This document shows, in pieces, positions 26,996 through 35,086 of a stretch of DNA of 64,000 bases. Location: the NCBI GenBank assembly GCA_018713245.1, contig DVFM01000033.1, positions 1 to 64,000 of the forward strand, read 5' to 3'. Both the position numbers and the translations under genes were made by a program. The notes beneath the pieces were generated by a model. That model was not told where the DNA came from. It saw nothing but the letters and a program-made list of their open reading frames with translations, and did not search any database. Numbering within the stretch: position 1 is the first letter of the stretch; every line of letters begins with the position of its first letter. This DNA comes from Candidatus Merdivicinus intestinavium (GTDB lineage Bacteria > Bacillota > Clostridia > Oscillospirales > Ruminococcaceae).

Positions 26996-28669
26996 ATGAA
27001 AAAGCATTCTGTGGTAGCAGCTTTCCTGGTTTCAGCTCTGCTTACAAGCGCGCTCACAGGCTGCGGCGGAACATCTGAGTCCGGCAGCAGCACACCCGCC
27101 GAATCTTCTGCGACGGAAGCAGCCAGCTATCTGGACAACATGACAGCGCCGGGGGAATATCCCATCGTGAAGGAACAGGTCACGCTTTCTGTGTGGATCG
27201 ACCCGCCCAGCTGGATCGGCGATTTGGATGACAACTATTTTACCAAATATTACGAGGAAAAGACCAACATCGATTTTGAGTTCACGCGCAGCAATATGGA
27301 AGATCATAACGATAAAATGAATCTGATCTTGGCCAGCCAGGCTGACCTGCCGGATGTGTTTATTTCTTGGGGGATTACCAACGCGCAGCAGATCGAATAC
27401 GGTTCCCAGGGGGTATTTGTCCCTCTGAATGACCTCATTGAAGAGTATGGTCTGTACACCAAACAGGTGTTTGCCTACGAGGACACCATTGAAAAATCTG
27501 TTATTACGCCGGACGGCAGCATTTACGGTCTGCCCGCTGTGAATGAGTGCTACCACTGCACCATGCCGTATAAAGCCTGGGTGGACAAAACCTGGCTGGA
27601 AAACCTGAACCTTGAAATGCCGGAAACAACGGACGATTTTTACAACATGCTCAAAGCCTTCAAGGAGCAGGATGCCAACGGCAACGGCGACCCCAATGAC
27701 GAAATTCCGCTGGCAAGAGGCGGCTGGAGTTCGGAGATTGACATGTTTCTCATGAACGCCTTTACCTATAATGCCGGCGGCGCAAGATGGTTCCTGGATA
27801 ACGGAACGGTTGTCGGGAACGCGGTAACGCCGGAGTGGCGGGAAGGCTTAAAGTACATGAATAAGCTCTTTGCCGAAGGCCTGATCGATCCGGAATACAT
27901 GATTTCGGATAACGAAACGGCAAAGCTGCTGACAGGAGCGGAAAACGGAAACCGCGCCGGCGTTGTTCTGAACGGGGCAATCCAGTTTGTAGACTCCTCT
28001 CTGGACGTCAAGGAAAATTTTGTGGCAATTCCGCCTCTGACAGGCCCTGAAGGAGTTCACTATACCGCGCAGTATCCGATCAGCCTGGGGCAGGGGAATT
28101 TTGTAATCACCAAGGAATGTGAAATTCCTGAAATTGCGTTCCGCTTGGGCGACTCCCTCTACCAATGCTATATTGAAAACGACTATCACCTCTTCGGGGA
28201 GGAAAATGTCGACTGGCGGTATGCGGAGGAAGGGGAAGTCGGACTGGACGGACAGCCTGCGAAGTACGCGATTTTGCATTCCGGCCAGGAGCCGAACAAC
28301 TTCACCTGGAGCGAGGGAATCAATACATTTTTAAGCGCAGATTTCCGCAATTCCATGGCTGTGGATATTACCAACTGGGATTCCTACCATGAGAAAATCC
28401 TGTACGATGAAACCGCTAACAAATACGAAGGAAACGGCCCTGCCGAAATTATGCCGACCCTGTTCTATACTCAGGAGGAGCAGGAAAAGGTTACGGAAAT
28501 TGAAACGCTGGTGAATAAATATATTACCGAAAGCATCACCGCGTATATTACCGGCACCCGCGACATTAACGATGACAACGACTGGAACCAGTATGTCGAG
28601 GAGCTGGAAAAGATGGGCTATTCTGAACTGCGCGATCTGGTCCAGGCATCTTATGACCGCGTAAAATAA
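26996..28669 (+). CDS. extracellular sugar-binding lipoprotein (locus 2)
   Basis: A 557-aa solute-binding lipoprotein. The signal peptide MKKHSVVAAFLVSALLTSA ends in the lipobox LTGC, followed by a Ser/Thr/Gly linker. Size and repeated acidic/aromatic segments match the LplA-type oligosaccharide binders. ATGGAGGAAC precedes the start. A perfect terminator-like hairpin follows, so transcription of the two downstream glycosidase genes may be lower than that of the transporter. Confidence 0.9.
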   Translation: MKKHSVVAAFLVSALLTSALTGCGGTSESGSSTPAESSATEAASYLDNMTAPGEYPIVKEQVTLSVWIDPPSWIGDLDDNYFTKYYEEKTNIDFEFTRSNMEDHNDKMNLILASQADLPDVFISWGITNAQQIEYGSQGVFVPLNDLIEEYGLYTKQVFAYEDTIEKSVITPDGSIYGLPAVNECYHCTMPYKAWVDKTWLENLNLEMPETTDDFYNMLKAFKEQDANGNGDPNDEIPLARGGWSSEIDMFLMNAFTYNAGGARWFLDNGTVVGNAVTPEWREGLKYMNKLFAEGLIDPEYMISDNETAKLLTGAENGNRAGVVLNGAIQFVDSSLDVKENFVAIPPLTGPEGVHYTAQYPISLGQGNFVITKECEIPEIAFRLGDSLYQCYIENDYHLFGEENVDWRYAEEGEVGLDGQPAKYAILHSGQEPNNFTWSEGINTFLSADFRNSMAVDITNWDSYHEKILYDETANKYEGNGPAEIMPTLFYTQEEQEKVTEIETLVNKYITESITAYITGTRDINDDNDWNQYVEELEKMGYSELRDLVQASYDRVK

Positions 28670-28679
28670 GGAATTTTTT

Positions 28680-28719
28680 AAAACAGCCGTGCCGATAAAA
28701 GAAACGGCACGGCTGTTTT
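28680..28719 (+). terminator. terminator or attenuator between binding protein and glycosidase genes
   Basis: AAAACAGCCGTGCCG (28680-28694) pairs with CGGCACGGCTGTTTT (28705-28719): a 15-bp stem ending in TTTTG. No promoter is visible after it, so partial read-through probably feeds the two downstream genes. Confidence 0.85.
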
Positions 28720-28740
28720 GCATCTGCCGAAGGAAAAGGA

Positions 28741-30738
28741 GTGGAAATTTTGGAAAGAAAAGACTGTTTTTGGGGATTGCATATTGACCTGCACCCCCTG
28801 GCTGAGGACACGGTACTGGGCGCGGATGTAACGGAGGAAATGGTTGCCCGCCTTTTGGACGCCGCAAAACCGGACCATGTTGCGTATGACTGCAAAGGAC
28901 ATCCCGGAGTTGCGGGATACCCTTCCCGGATAGGGGAGTACAACCGCAACCTGGTTCGGGACAGCCTGGCGGTGTGGAGAAAAGTGACCCGTGAAAAGGG
29001 CGTGCTGCTGGGAATCCATTATTCCGGCTTGTGGGATAATTCCGCCATTGCGCACCACCCGGAATATGCCGCCGTTCATCCGGATGGGACGCCCGATTCG
29101 GAAGCAACGACGCCGTTTGGAAATTATGCCGCAGAATTTATGATCCCGCAGCTTTGCGAGGTGATTGAAAAATATCAGCTGGACAGCGTTTGGCTGGACG
29201 GAGAATGCTGGAAAGCGCAGCAGGATTATTCTTCGATGGCGTTAGACGAGTGGGAAAAGCTGACCGGTTCCCGTCAGGCTCCGCAGTCTGCTTCCGACCC
29301 TAACTACCGCCGGTGGAAGGAGTTTCAGCGAAACAAATTTGAAGAATATGTGGCAGCCTGGACTTCTGCCGTGAAAAAGCGTTTTCCCAATATCAATGTG
29401 GCCAGCAACTGGGCTTATACAACGATGATGCCGGTCCCCAGGAAAGCGCCTGTTGATTTCCTTTCCGGCGACTTCGATCCGTTCCTGTCCGTGGACCGCG
29501 CGCGCACCGAATGCCGTTACCTGCAGCACACCGGCATGCCCTGGGAACTGCAGTCCTGGAGTTTTGACCTGCCCAAAACAGGAGATGAATCCGAAAAGCT
29601 GCCGTGCCATCTGATGCAGGAAGCATCCATTGTTTTGATGCACGGCGGAGGATATGTGACCTATTTTCTTCCAACCCGGAGCGGTTATTTGGATGACCGC
29701 ATCGTCGATACTGCAAGGGAAGTTTCCCAATTCGTCCGGGCGCGTCAGGAGTCCTGCTTCCATTCTGTTCCTGTCCCGCAGGTGGCTGTTCTCCATTCCC
29801 GTGAGGACCTGATGGAAAAATCCGACCGCATTTACACCTGGTGGGGCAACGAATTAAAAGAACTGGAGGGAATCCTTCATGCGCTGCTGGAGGAGCACTA
29901 CTCCGTCAGCGTTATGAGCGAATATATGCTGGAAGAACATATGGAGGAGTATCCTCTGATTGTGATTCCAAATACCAAATACTTAACGGATTCCTTTGTT
30001 CGCCGGCTGAAGGACTACGCGGCAAAGGGCGGGTCCCTTTTCCTGGCGGGAACGGACTGTATCCCTTACTTTGCCGACTGCCTGGGTGCAGAATTGGGGC
30101 AGCTGCGGGAAGAAAATGCGGTCATAGCGGTGGACGGAAACAAAACGCTGATCCGCGGGGAGTGGTATGACGTTGATCCCGCATCTGCTCAAGTATTGGA
30201 GTACCGGTATATGGGAACGGGCATTACCGCCCGGATGTCCTATCTGGACGTCCGGGATAGCGGAGTTTCCGAGGCTATGCGGCGCACAGTGACGAAAAAG
30301 CCGGCGGCAACGGTGGTAAACTATGGAAAGGGAAAAATTGGCGCTGTCTATGGCCCCATCTGCCTCAACTACTTTATGAACCATCATCCCTTTACCCGCG
30401 CGCTGATATCGAAAATGGCGCGCGTTCTGTTCCCGGACCCCATCGTTCAGACGGACGCGCCTCCGATGGTTGACCTTTCCGTCCGGCGGGATGTGCAGGG
30501 ACGGCTGTGCGTTCATCTGGTGAACCTCTGCAATATGCCGGTTCAGGACCGCCGGGCTTATGTGGAGTATATCCCGCCTTTGTTCCATATCCGGCTGGAA
30601 ATCCGGTATGACCATTGTCCCTCCGGAGTAACGGCGCAGCCGGAGAATACGCCGCTGGCATTCAGCTGGGAGAACGGGACCTTGAACATTATGGTGGGCC
30701 GGCTTGATATTCACACAGCAGTCATCATCGAGGACTGA
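28741..30738 (+). CDS. putative glycoside hydrolase, GH29/GH151-related, with GATase-like domain
   Basis: A 665-aa protein whose exact family I cannot fix. Residues 1-330 read as a TIM barrel: WGLHIDLHP, GVLLGIHYSGLWD, and LDSVWLDGECW with D153 in the position of a GH29-type nucleophile. Residues about 340-480 (VAVLHS, LEEHYSVSVMSEYML, YPLIVIPNTKYL, DYAAKGGSLFLAG) form a GATase-like trimerisation domain as in GH42 and GH151, and a beta-rich C-terminus follows. GTG at 28741 or TTG at 28750 (with GGAG at ideal spacing) may be the start. No signal peptide. It is followed 19 bp later by the GH151-type gene, so the two are probably complementary exo-enzymes. Confidence 0.65.
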   Translation: MEILERKDCFWGLHIDLHPLAEDTVLGADVTEEMVARLLDAAKPDHVAYDCKGHPGVAGYPSRIGEYNRNLVRDSLAVWRKVTREKGVLLGIHYSGLWDNSAIAHHPEYAAVHPDGTPDSEATTPFGNYAAEFMIPQLCEVIEKYQLDSVWLDGECWKAQQDYSSMALDEWEKLTGSRQAPQSASDPNYRRWKEFQRNKFEEYVAAWTSAVKKRFPNINVASNWAYTTMMPVPRKAPVDFLSGDFDPFLSVDRARTECRYLQHTGMPWELQSWSFDLPKTGDESEKLPCHLMQEASIVLMHGGGYVTYFLPTRSGYLDDRIVDTAREVSQFVRARQESCFHSVPVPQVAVLHSREDLMEKSDRIYTWWGNELKELEGILHALLEEHYSVSVMSEYMLEEHMEEYPLIVIPNTKYLTDSFVRRLKDYAAKGGSLFLAGTDCIPYFADCLGAELGQLREENAVIAVDGNKTLIRGEWYDVDPASAQVLEYRYMGTGITARMSYLDVRDSGVSEAMRRTVTKKPAATVVNYGKGKIGAVYGPICLNYFMNHHPFTRALISKMARVLFPDPIVQTDAPPMVDLSVRRDVQGRLCVHLVNLCNMPVQDRRAYVEYIPPLFHIRLEIRYDHCPSGVTAQPENTPLAFSWENGTLNIMVGRLDIHTAVIIED

Positions 30739-30757
30739 CAGAAAGGCGGGGATTTTT

Positions 30758-32770
30758 ATGGCCTCTTGGATTTCTTCCTGCAAAAAGATTGTCCATATGG
30801 ATTTTCACATGCCGGAATTTCCGCGGGACGCTATTCGAAATTTCGACCCGGTTTCCTTTGTGGCCGAACTGCGCCGCGCAGGAGTGGACGCTGTGGCAAT
30901 ATTTGCGAAAGATCATTTTGGCATGAGCTTTTATCCTACCGAGGTTGGGCACATGCACCAGGGCCTGCAGCAGGATTTTTTAGGCGGCGTCCTTGCGGAA
31001 GCGCACAAGCACCACATCAAGGTGCTGGCTTACCTGTCAGCGGGTTGGGATCAGTACAATATCCGGAACAATCCCGACTGGAAACAGTGCGGCCGGGACG
31101 GTAAGCCGCTGCTCAAGGATGCGGAGTGGGAATGGGGATGCCTCAATTCGCCCTACAAGGAAGAATCAATTTTTGCCCAGATTCGGGAAATCTGCGAAAA
31201 ATATCCTGTGGACGGCTTTTTCTTCGATGCAGTCATGTTCCAAAGGGGAGGGTGCTACTGCCGCTACTGCCAGCAGAAATTCTCCCAGATGTACGGATAT
31301 TCCCTTCTGGAAGCGGATGAGCGCAGCCATCAGAAATTTATGGCGGATTCTATCCTGAATTTTGCGGCGGAATGCATGCGCATTATCAAAGGGTACAATC
31401 CGGATGCCTGCGTCTGTATGAATTCCTCCTGGGAATTGGGGCAGGACCGCCGGCTTGCGGAGCTTGTGGACTTTTTGATTGTGGAATCACAGCCGGCGCA
31501 CGGCGTCAACGGCTATGAGCTGATGAGCACGCAGGGCCGCTATACACGGATGCTGGGAAAGCCGTTTGAGATTACCACAGTCCGGTTTGCGGAAGGATGG
31601 GGGGAAATGACCCTCAAGGAAACAGAGCAGCTGCAATACGAGTTTTCCCTGATTGCAGCCCAGGGAGGGATCATCTGCTGCGGCGACCAGGTATATCCGG
31701 ACGGTACGCTGGAACCGGCTTGTTACGACCGTCTGAAAGAAGCCTTCTCCTATGTGGAAGCCAAACAGGAGGGGCAGGCAGGACAGTTTGTTTCCGACGC
31801 GGCTCTCCTCTGTTCCAGCGGAGAAAATTTTCCATACTCGGTGGAGTCCTTCCCGCAGAGTTTTCTGGGAACTGCGAAATGCCTTTCCCAGCTGCATATC
31901 CTTTACGATATTATCGATTCCGCCTGTCTTTCCCCGGATATGCCGTACCGGGTGCTGATTGTTCCCGATCATATGCGCCTTTCCGCCAGTGAAATTTCCC
32001 TTATCCGGGAATATGTAGAAAAGGGAGGCAGTCTGCTCTGTGTAGGGAACTGCATCTGGGCAGAAAAGGACCTTTGGAAACCACTGTTGGGTGTCGAACC
32101 AATGGAACCGTTCCTCTATCCCTGCGCCTACTATGCAAAGTCCGACCTGCACCCCATGCCGCTGCTGGTTAAAAGCCGGGCTGTGAAAGTCCATTCCTGC
32201 GGCGCTTCGGAGCTGGCGGCTCTTCAGCTTCCGATCACAGTGTCCGCTCCGCCGCACAGGGGCTTCCGCTCTCCGTATCCGCCGGCTGCTTCCGAAAAAT
32301 TTTATCCTGCCGCAACGATGGCGCAGTACGGAAAGGGGAGGGCAGTTTATCTGGCGATGGATGTTCCCGGAACCTATGCGCAGTACGGACATCTGTGGCT
32401 GCGGGACATTTTCGCAGACCTCTATCGAATACTGGTCCCCGATCCGGCAATTGCCATTGAAGCGCCGGCCGGTGTGGAAGCATCCTATTTAGAGAAGGAC
32501 GGCTGCGGATACCTGCACCTGGTTGCCTCGGCCTTCAATCCTCCATCCGCTCAAAGCTACGCGCCGGTTGAAAGAATCTTTTCCCCCTGTCCGGTTCGGA
32601 TTATCATAAGCGGAAAGCCGGTCCAGCAGATCTCCGTTCTGGGCAGTTCCCGCAGGCTGGAAGGACAGGAGAACTCCAATCTGACCGACATCCGTTTTTC
32701 CTTGGAGGAAATCTATACCGTCGTAAAATTGGAATATGAAACCGGCAGCCGGCAGCGTTTTTCCGAGTAA
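30758..32770 (+). CDS. GH151-type glycoside hydrolase (putative alpha-L-fucosidase)
   Basis: A 670-aa protein with the GHL6/GH151 N-terminal signature: AGVDAVAIFAKDHFGMSFYP, then VGHMHQGLQQDFLG and IKVLAYLSAGWDQY. The barrel continues with VDGFFFDAVMF (D157 candidate nucleophile) and a CYCRYC cysteine cluster usual in this group. Residues about 360-560 are a beta-galactosidase-type trimerisation domain (LIREYVEKGGSLLCVG). Characterised GH151 members are alpha-L-fucosidases. GGCGGGGA precedes the ATG at 30758; the frame to 30704 overlaps the previous gene. A terminator follows. No signal peptide, so cytoplasmic. Confidence 0.78.
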   Translation: MASWISSCKKIVHMDFHMPEFPRDAIRNFDPVSFVAELRRAGVDAVAIFAKDHFGMSFYPTEVGHMHQGLQQDFLGGVLAEAHKHHIKVLAYLSAGWDQYNIRNNPDWKQCGRDGKPLLKDAEWEWGCLNSPYKEESIFAQIREICEKYPVDGFFFDAVMFQRGGCYCRYCQQKFSQMYGYSLLEADERSHQKFMADSILNFAAECMRIIKGYNPDACVCMNSSWELGQDRRLAELVDFLIVESQPAHGVNGYELMSTQGRYTRMLGKPFEITTVRFAEGWGEMTLKETEQLQYEFSLIAAQGGIICCGDQVYPDGTLEPACYDRLKEAFSYVEAKQEGQAGQFVSDAALLCSSGENFPYSVESFPQSFLGTAKCLSQLHILYDIIDSACLSPDMPYRVLIVPDHMRLSASEISLIREYVEKGGSLLCVGNCIWAEKDLWKPLLGVEPMEPFLYPCAYYAKSDLHPMPLLVKSRAVKVHSCGASELAALQLPITVSAPPHRGFRSPYPPAASEKFYPAATMAQYGKGRAVYLAMDVPGTYAQYGHLWLRDIFADLYRILVPDPAIAIEAPAGVEASYLEKDGCGYLHLVASAFNPPSAQSYAPVERIFSPCPVRIIISGKPVQQISVLGSSRRLEGQENSNLTDIRFSLEEIYTVVKLEYETGSRQRFSE

Positions 32771-32816
32771 AAAAGCAAGCCCCTTTCCGCAGTGCGGGGG
32801 GCTTGCTTCCGTCTTT
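32771..32816. terminator. terminator ending locus 2, shared with the DUF3006 gene
   Basis: AAAAGCAAGCCCC (32771-32783) pairs with GGGGCTTGCTT on the right and is followed by CCGTCTTTT. It lies between convergent genes. Confidence 0.85.
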
Positions 32817-32977
32817 TATTCAAAAGTATAGCTCAGGTTTTCCCATACAAGCCTGTCGCCCTCGTCAATGCCGGGCGGCAGCAGCGCCATGGCCACCTGG
32901 TTTTCCGCGCCGTCCTCACTGACCAGAATGGCGTAATCGCCGGCAATCTGCCTGACGGTGTAGTGAATGGGTCCCAT
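32816..32977 (-). CDS. DUF3006 domain protein, 53 aa
   Basis: A small protein (MGPIHYTVRQIAGDYAILV..., ending ENLSYTFE). The pattern of an edge strand, then GDYAILVSEDG, then LLPPGIDEGDRLVWEN is the DUF3006 signature, a single small beta-barrel domain of unknown function common in Firmicutes. AAGGGAGG precedes the ATG at 32977. The longer frame on this strand overlaps the aldolase gene in another phase and is a shadow. It lies just after the aldolase terminator, so it may be expressed by read-through or from a weak promoter not visible here. Confidence 0.8.
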   Translation of the reverse strand: MGPIHYTVRQIAGDYAILVSEDGAENQVAMALLPPGIDEGDRLVWENLSYTFE

Positions 32978-32995
32978 GTGATTTCCTCCCTTGCA

Positions 32996-33028
32996 GAAAA
33001 CCCCGTCCCGGGGAATCCCGGGGCGGGG
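32996..33028 (-). terminator. terminator of the aldolase gene
   Basis: GC-rich hairpin CCCCGTCCCGGGG ... CCCGGGGCGGGG at 33001-33028 with AAAA on its left, that is, a T run on the minus strand. Confidence 0.85.
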
Positions 33029-33047
33029 CAGTTTGTCCGAAAACAGC

Positions 33048-33911
33048 TTACGCTTTGTTGACAGAGCCGAAGAGTTCCATTTTCTCTTTGACTTTGGCCT
33101 TGATCGCTTCAGCGCCGGGAGCCAGCAGCTTGCGGGGGTCAAAGCCCTTGCCCTGCTGATCCTTGCCGGCTTCAATGTATTTGCGGGTCGCTTCCGCAAA
33201 GACGAGCTGGCACTCAGTGTTGACGTTGATCTTAGCTACGCCCAGAGAGATGGCTTTCTGGATCATGTCGTCGGGGATGCCGGTGCCGCCGTGGAGAACC
33301 AGAGGCATGTCGCCGACCTTCTCCTCAATGGCAGCCAGAACATCGAAACGCAGGCCGGGCCAGTTGGCGGGGTAAACGCCGTGAATGTTGCCGATGCCGG
33401 CAGCCAGCATGGTGACGCCCAGGTCCGCAATCATTTTGCACTCGTTGGGGTCGGCGCATTCGCCCATGCCCACAACGCCGTCCTCTTCGCCGCCGATGGA
33501 GCCGACTTCCGCCTCCAGAGAGAGGCCCAGCTCATTGCAGGTGGCAACCAGTTCCTTGGTTTTCTCGATGTTTTCTTCGATGGGGTAGTGGGAGCCGTCG
33601 AACATGATGGAGGAGAAGCCCGCTTCGATGCATTTCTTAGCGCCTTCGTAGGAGCCGTGGTCCAGGTGCAGGGCGACGGGAACGGTAATGTTCAGCTCTT
33701 CCACCATGGCTTTGACCATCTGCGCGACGGTCTTGTAGCCGCACATGTATTTGCCGGCGCCTTCGGAAACGCCGAGGATAACGGGGGAGTTCAGCTCCTG
33801 AGCGGTCTGCAGGATCGCTTTGGTCCACTCCAGATTGTTGATGTTGAACTGGCCGACGGCATATTTGCCGGCTTTGGCCTTGGTGAGCATTTCTTTTGCG
33901 GAAACTAACAT
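33048..33911 (-). CDS. fba: class II fructose-bisphosphate aldolase
   Basis: Zinc-dependent aldolase (287 aa) that reversibly cleaves fructose-1,6-bisphosphate to DHAP and glyceraldehyde-3-phosphate in glycolysis. Visible motifs: AVGQFNINNLEW near residue 18, metal ligands in LHLDHGSYEG (H82, H85 with D84), the SLEAEVG segment, GIGNIHGVY and the phosphate-binding LHGGTGIPDD, then KINVNTE. GGAGG precedes the ATG at 33911 (TTGGAGGTTGCAACC); the in-frame ATG at 33926 would overlap that site. A strong promoter lies upstream and a terminator follows, fitting a highly expressed monocistronic gene. A tagatose-bisphosphate aldolase role is an alternative within the family. Confidence 0.93.
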   Translation of the reverse strand: MLVSAKEMLTKAKAGKYAVGQFNINNLEWTKAILQTAQELNSPVILGVSEGAGKYMCGYKTVAQMVKAMVEELNITVPVALHLDHGSYEGAKKCIEAGFSSIMFDGSHYPIEENIEKTKELVATCNELGLSLEAEVGSIGGEEDGVVGMGECADPNECKMIADLGVTMLAAGIGNIHGVYPANWPGLRFDVLAAIEEKVGDMPLVLHGGTGIPDDMIQKAISLGVAKINVNTECQLVFAEATRKYIEAGKDQQGKGFDPRKLLAPGAEAIKAKVKEKMELFGSVNKA

Positions 33912-33974
33912 GGTTGCAACCTCCAATTTGGTATTCCCGGGAAACCCGGTTTGTCAACATTGTAACACATTCTC

Positions 33975-34003
33975 ATTATAATGGATTTCCGCGCAAATTG
34001 CAA
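33975..34003 (-). promoter_or_regulatory. promoter of the aldolase gene
   Basis: Minus-strand TTGCAA (34003-33998), 17-bp spacer, TATAAT (33980-33975). Confidence 0.8.
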
Positions 34004-34082
34004 GATGCAGCGGAAAAAACCTTGCATTTTTCAAAACGATATGAGAAAATAGGAATCAGCAATCAGGAAGGAGGCGGGCGGC

Positions 34083-34448
34083 ATGGGCTGTCTTGGAAAT
34101 ATTCTGTGGTTTGTATTCGGGGGGTTCCTCCAGGGGCTGGGCTGGACGCTGGCCGGCGCGCTTTGGTGCCTCACCATTGTGGGAATCCCGGTGGGGATGC
34201 AGTGCTTTAAGTTCGCGAAGCTCGCGTTTTTCCCCTTTGGGAAAGAAGTCCGTTACGGGGGAGGAGCCGGCTCGCTGCTGCTGAACATTCTCTGGCTTGT
34301 GGTGAGCGGGCTCCCGCTGGCGGCGTCCTCCGCTGTTTTAGGCGCGGTGCTCTGCATCACGATCATCGGCATCCCCTTCGGCAGACAGTGCTTCAAGCTG
34401 GCCAAGCTGGCGCTTATGCCTTTTGGAGCCGAAGTCGTCGGCATTTAA
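34083..34448 (+). CDS. YccF domain-containing membrane protein
   Basis: A 121-aa membrane protein made of two similar YccF units. Each has a hydrophobic helix pair and the signature IVGIPVGMQCFKFAKLAFFPFGKEV (first copy, given here as GIPVGMQCFK and FFPFGKEV) and IIGIPFGRQCFKLAKLALMPFGAEV (second copy). The function of the family is unknown; members are small inner-membrane proteins. GGAGGCGGGCGGC lies just upstream. It stands alone and ends at a clear terminator. Confidence 0.85.
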   Translation: MGCLGNILWFVFGGFLQGLGWTLAGALWCLTIVGIPVGMQCFKFAKLAFFPFGKEVRYGGGAGSLLLNILWLVVSGLPLAASSAVLGAVLCITIIGIPFGRQCFKLAKLALMPFGAEVVGI

Positions 34449-34462
34449 GCGCATTTCCGGAC

Positions 34463-34501
34463 AAAACCGCCCCCTGTTCCTGAGAATCGGGGCGGTTTTT
34501 C
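34463..34501. terminator. bidirectional terminator between YccF and TSCPD genes
   Basis: AAAACCGCCCC (34463-34473) and GGGGCGGTTTTT form an 11-bp stem with A and T runs on either side, between convergent genes. Confidence 0.9.
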
Positions 34502-34502
34502 C

Positions 34503-34751
34503 TTACTGTGCGGAAGCCTCCTCCAGCGCGCGGGCCAGCTGATCGGGGCAGGAAGTGGGCTTAAATCCGCAGCGGATATTCTTGATGAGGGGAATGACCT
34601 CTTCGGGCTTGCGGCCGATGCAGAGGGCGGCGACCCCCTGGGTGTTGCCGCTGCATCCGCCGGTAAAGCGGACGCTCTTAATGACGCCGTCCTCAATGGT
34701 CAGGTCAATTTTGCGGGAGCAGACTCCCTTGGGAATGTAGGTATAAGTCAT
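34503..34751 (-). CDS. TSCPD domain protein (TIGR03905 family)
   Basis: An 82-aa protein. The C-terminal motif TSCPDQLARAL and the segments VRFTGGCSGN and GCSGNTQGVAALCIG identify the small TSCPD-domain family, which resembles the C-terminal metal-binding part of vitamin B12-dependent ribonucleotide reductase. The cysteines may bind a metal, but the standalone protein has no known role. AAAGGACC precedes the ATG at 34751. The much longer frame on this strand runs through the intergenic region and is not a gene. A promoter lies about 125 bp upstream. Confidence 0.85.
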   Translation of the reverse strand: MTYTYIPKGVCSRKIDLTIEDGVIKSVRFTGGCSGNTQGVAALCIGRKPEEVIPLIKNIRCGFKPTSCPDQLARALEEASAQ

Positions 34752-34875
34752 AATCACAGGTCCTTTCTGAACAGTATGCAGCAGATCAGGCGTGCAGCGC
34801 TTTCGGGAGGCCCCAAACGCCTGCGCCTTTGACCAAACTGCGGCGGGCATTTTCCGGCCGCCTGCGGTATCTTCT

Positions 34876-34904
34876 ATTGTACTCCATTTTGCCCCGGCGG
34901 TCAA
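34876..34904 (-). promoter_or_regulatory. promoter of the TSCPD gene
   Basis: Minus-strand TTGACC (34904-34899), 17-bp spacer, TACAAT (34881-34876). Confidence 0.8.
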
Positions 34905-35004
34905 CAGTGATTTTGCAGAATGCCGCCGCATGGAGGGAGCATGGGAAGAATTTTGATGAAAGAAAAAGAGAAGAGAAAAAATTGCTGCGTGTTTGTGAAA
35001 ATTG

Positions 35005-35033
35005 TTGAAATTTTGTGGGAAACACGCTATAAT
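35005..35033 (+). promoter_or_regulatory. orphan promoter reading towards the 3' end of recQ
   Basis: Plus-strand TTGAAA (35005-35010), 17-bp spacer, TATAAT (35028-35033). No plus-strand gene lies downstream before the antisense of recQ; the first ATG opens only a 6-codon frame. Any transcript would be antisense to the recQ 3' end, or a small RNA. The rest of the 335-bp gap (34752-35086) shows no gene. Confidence 0.5.
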
Positions 35034-35086
35034 GGGGGTATGTCTTTGATACGGTTTTAAAGGCGTAGGGAAGGGCGCCCTGCCGT

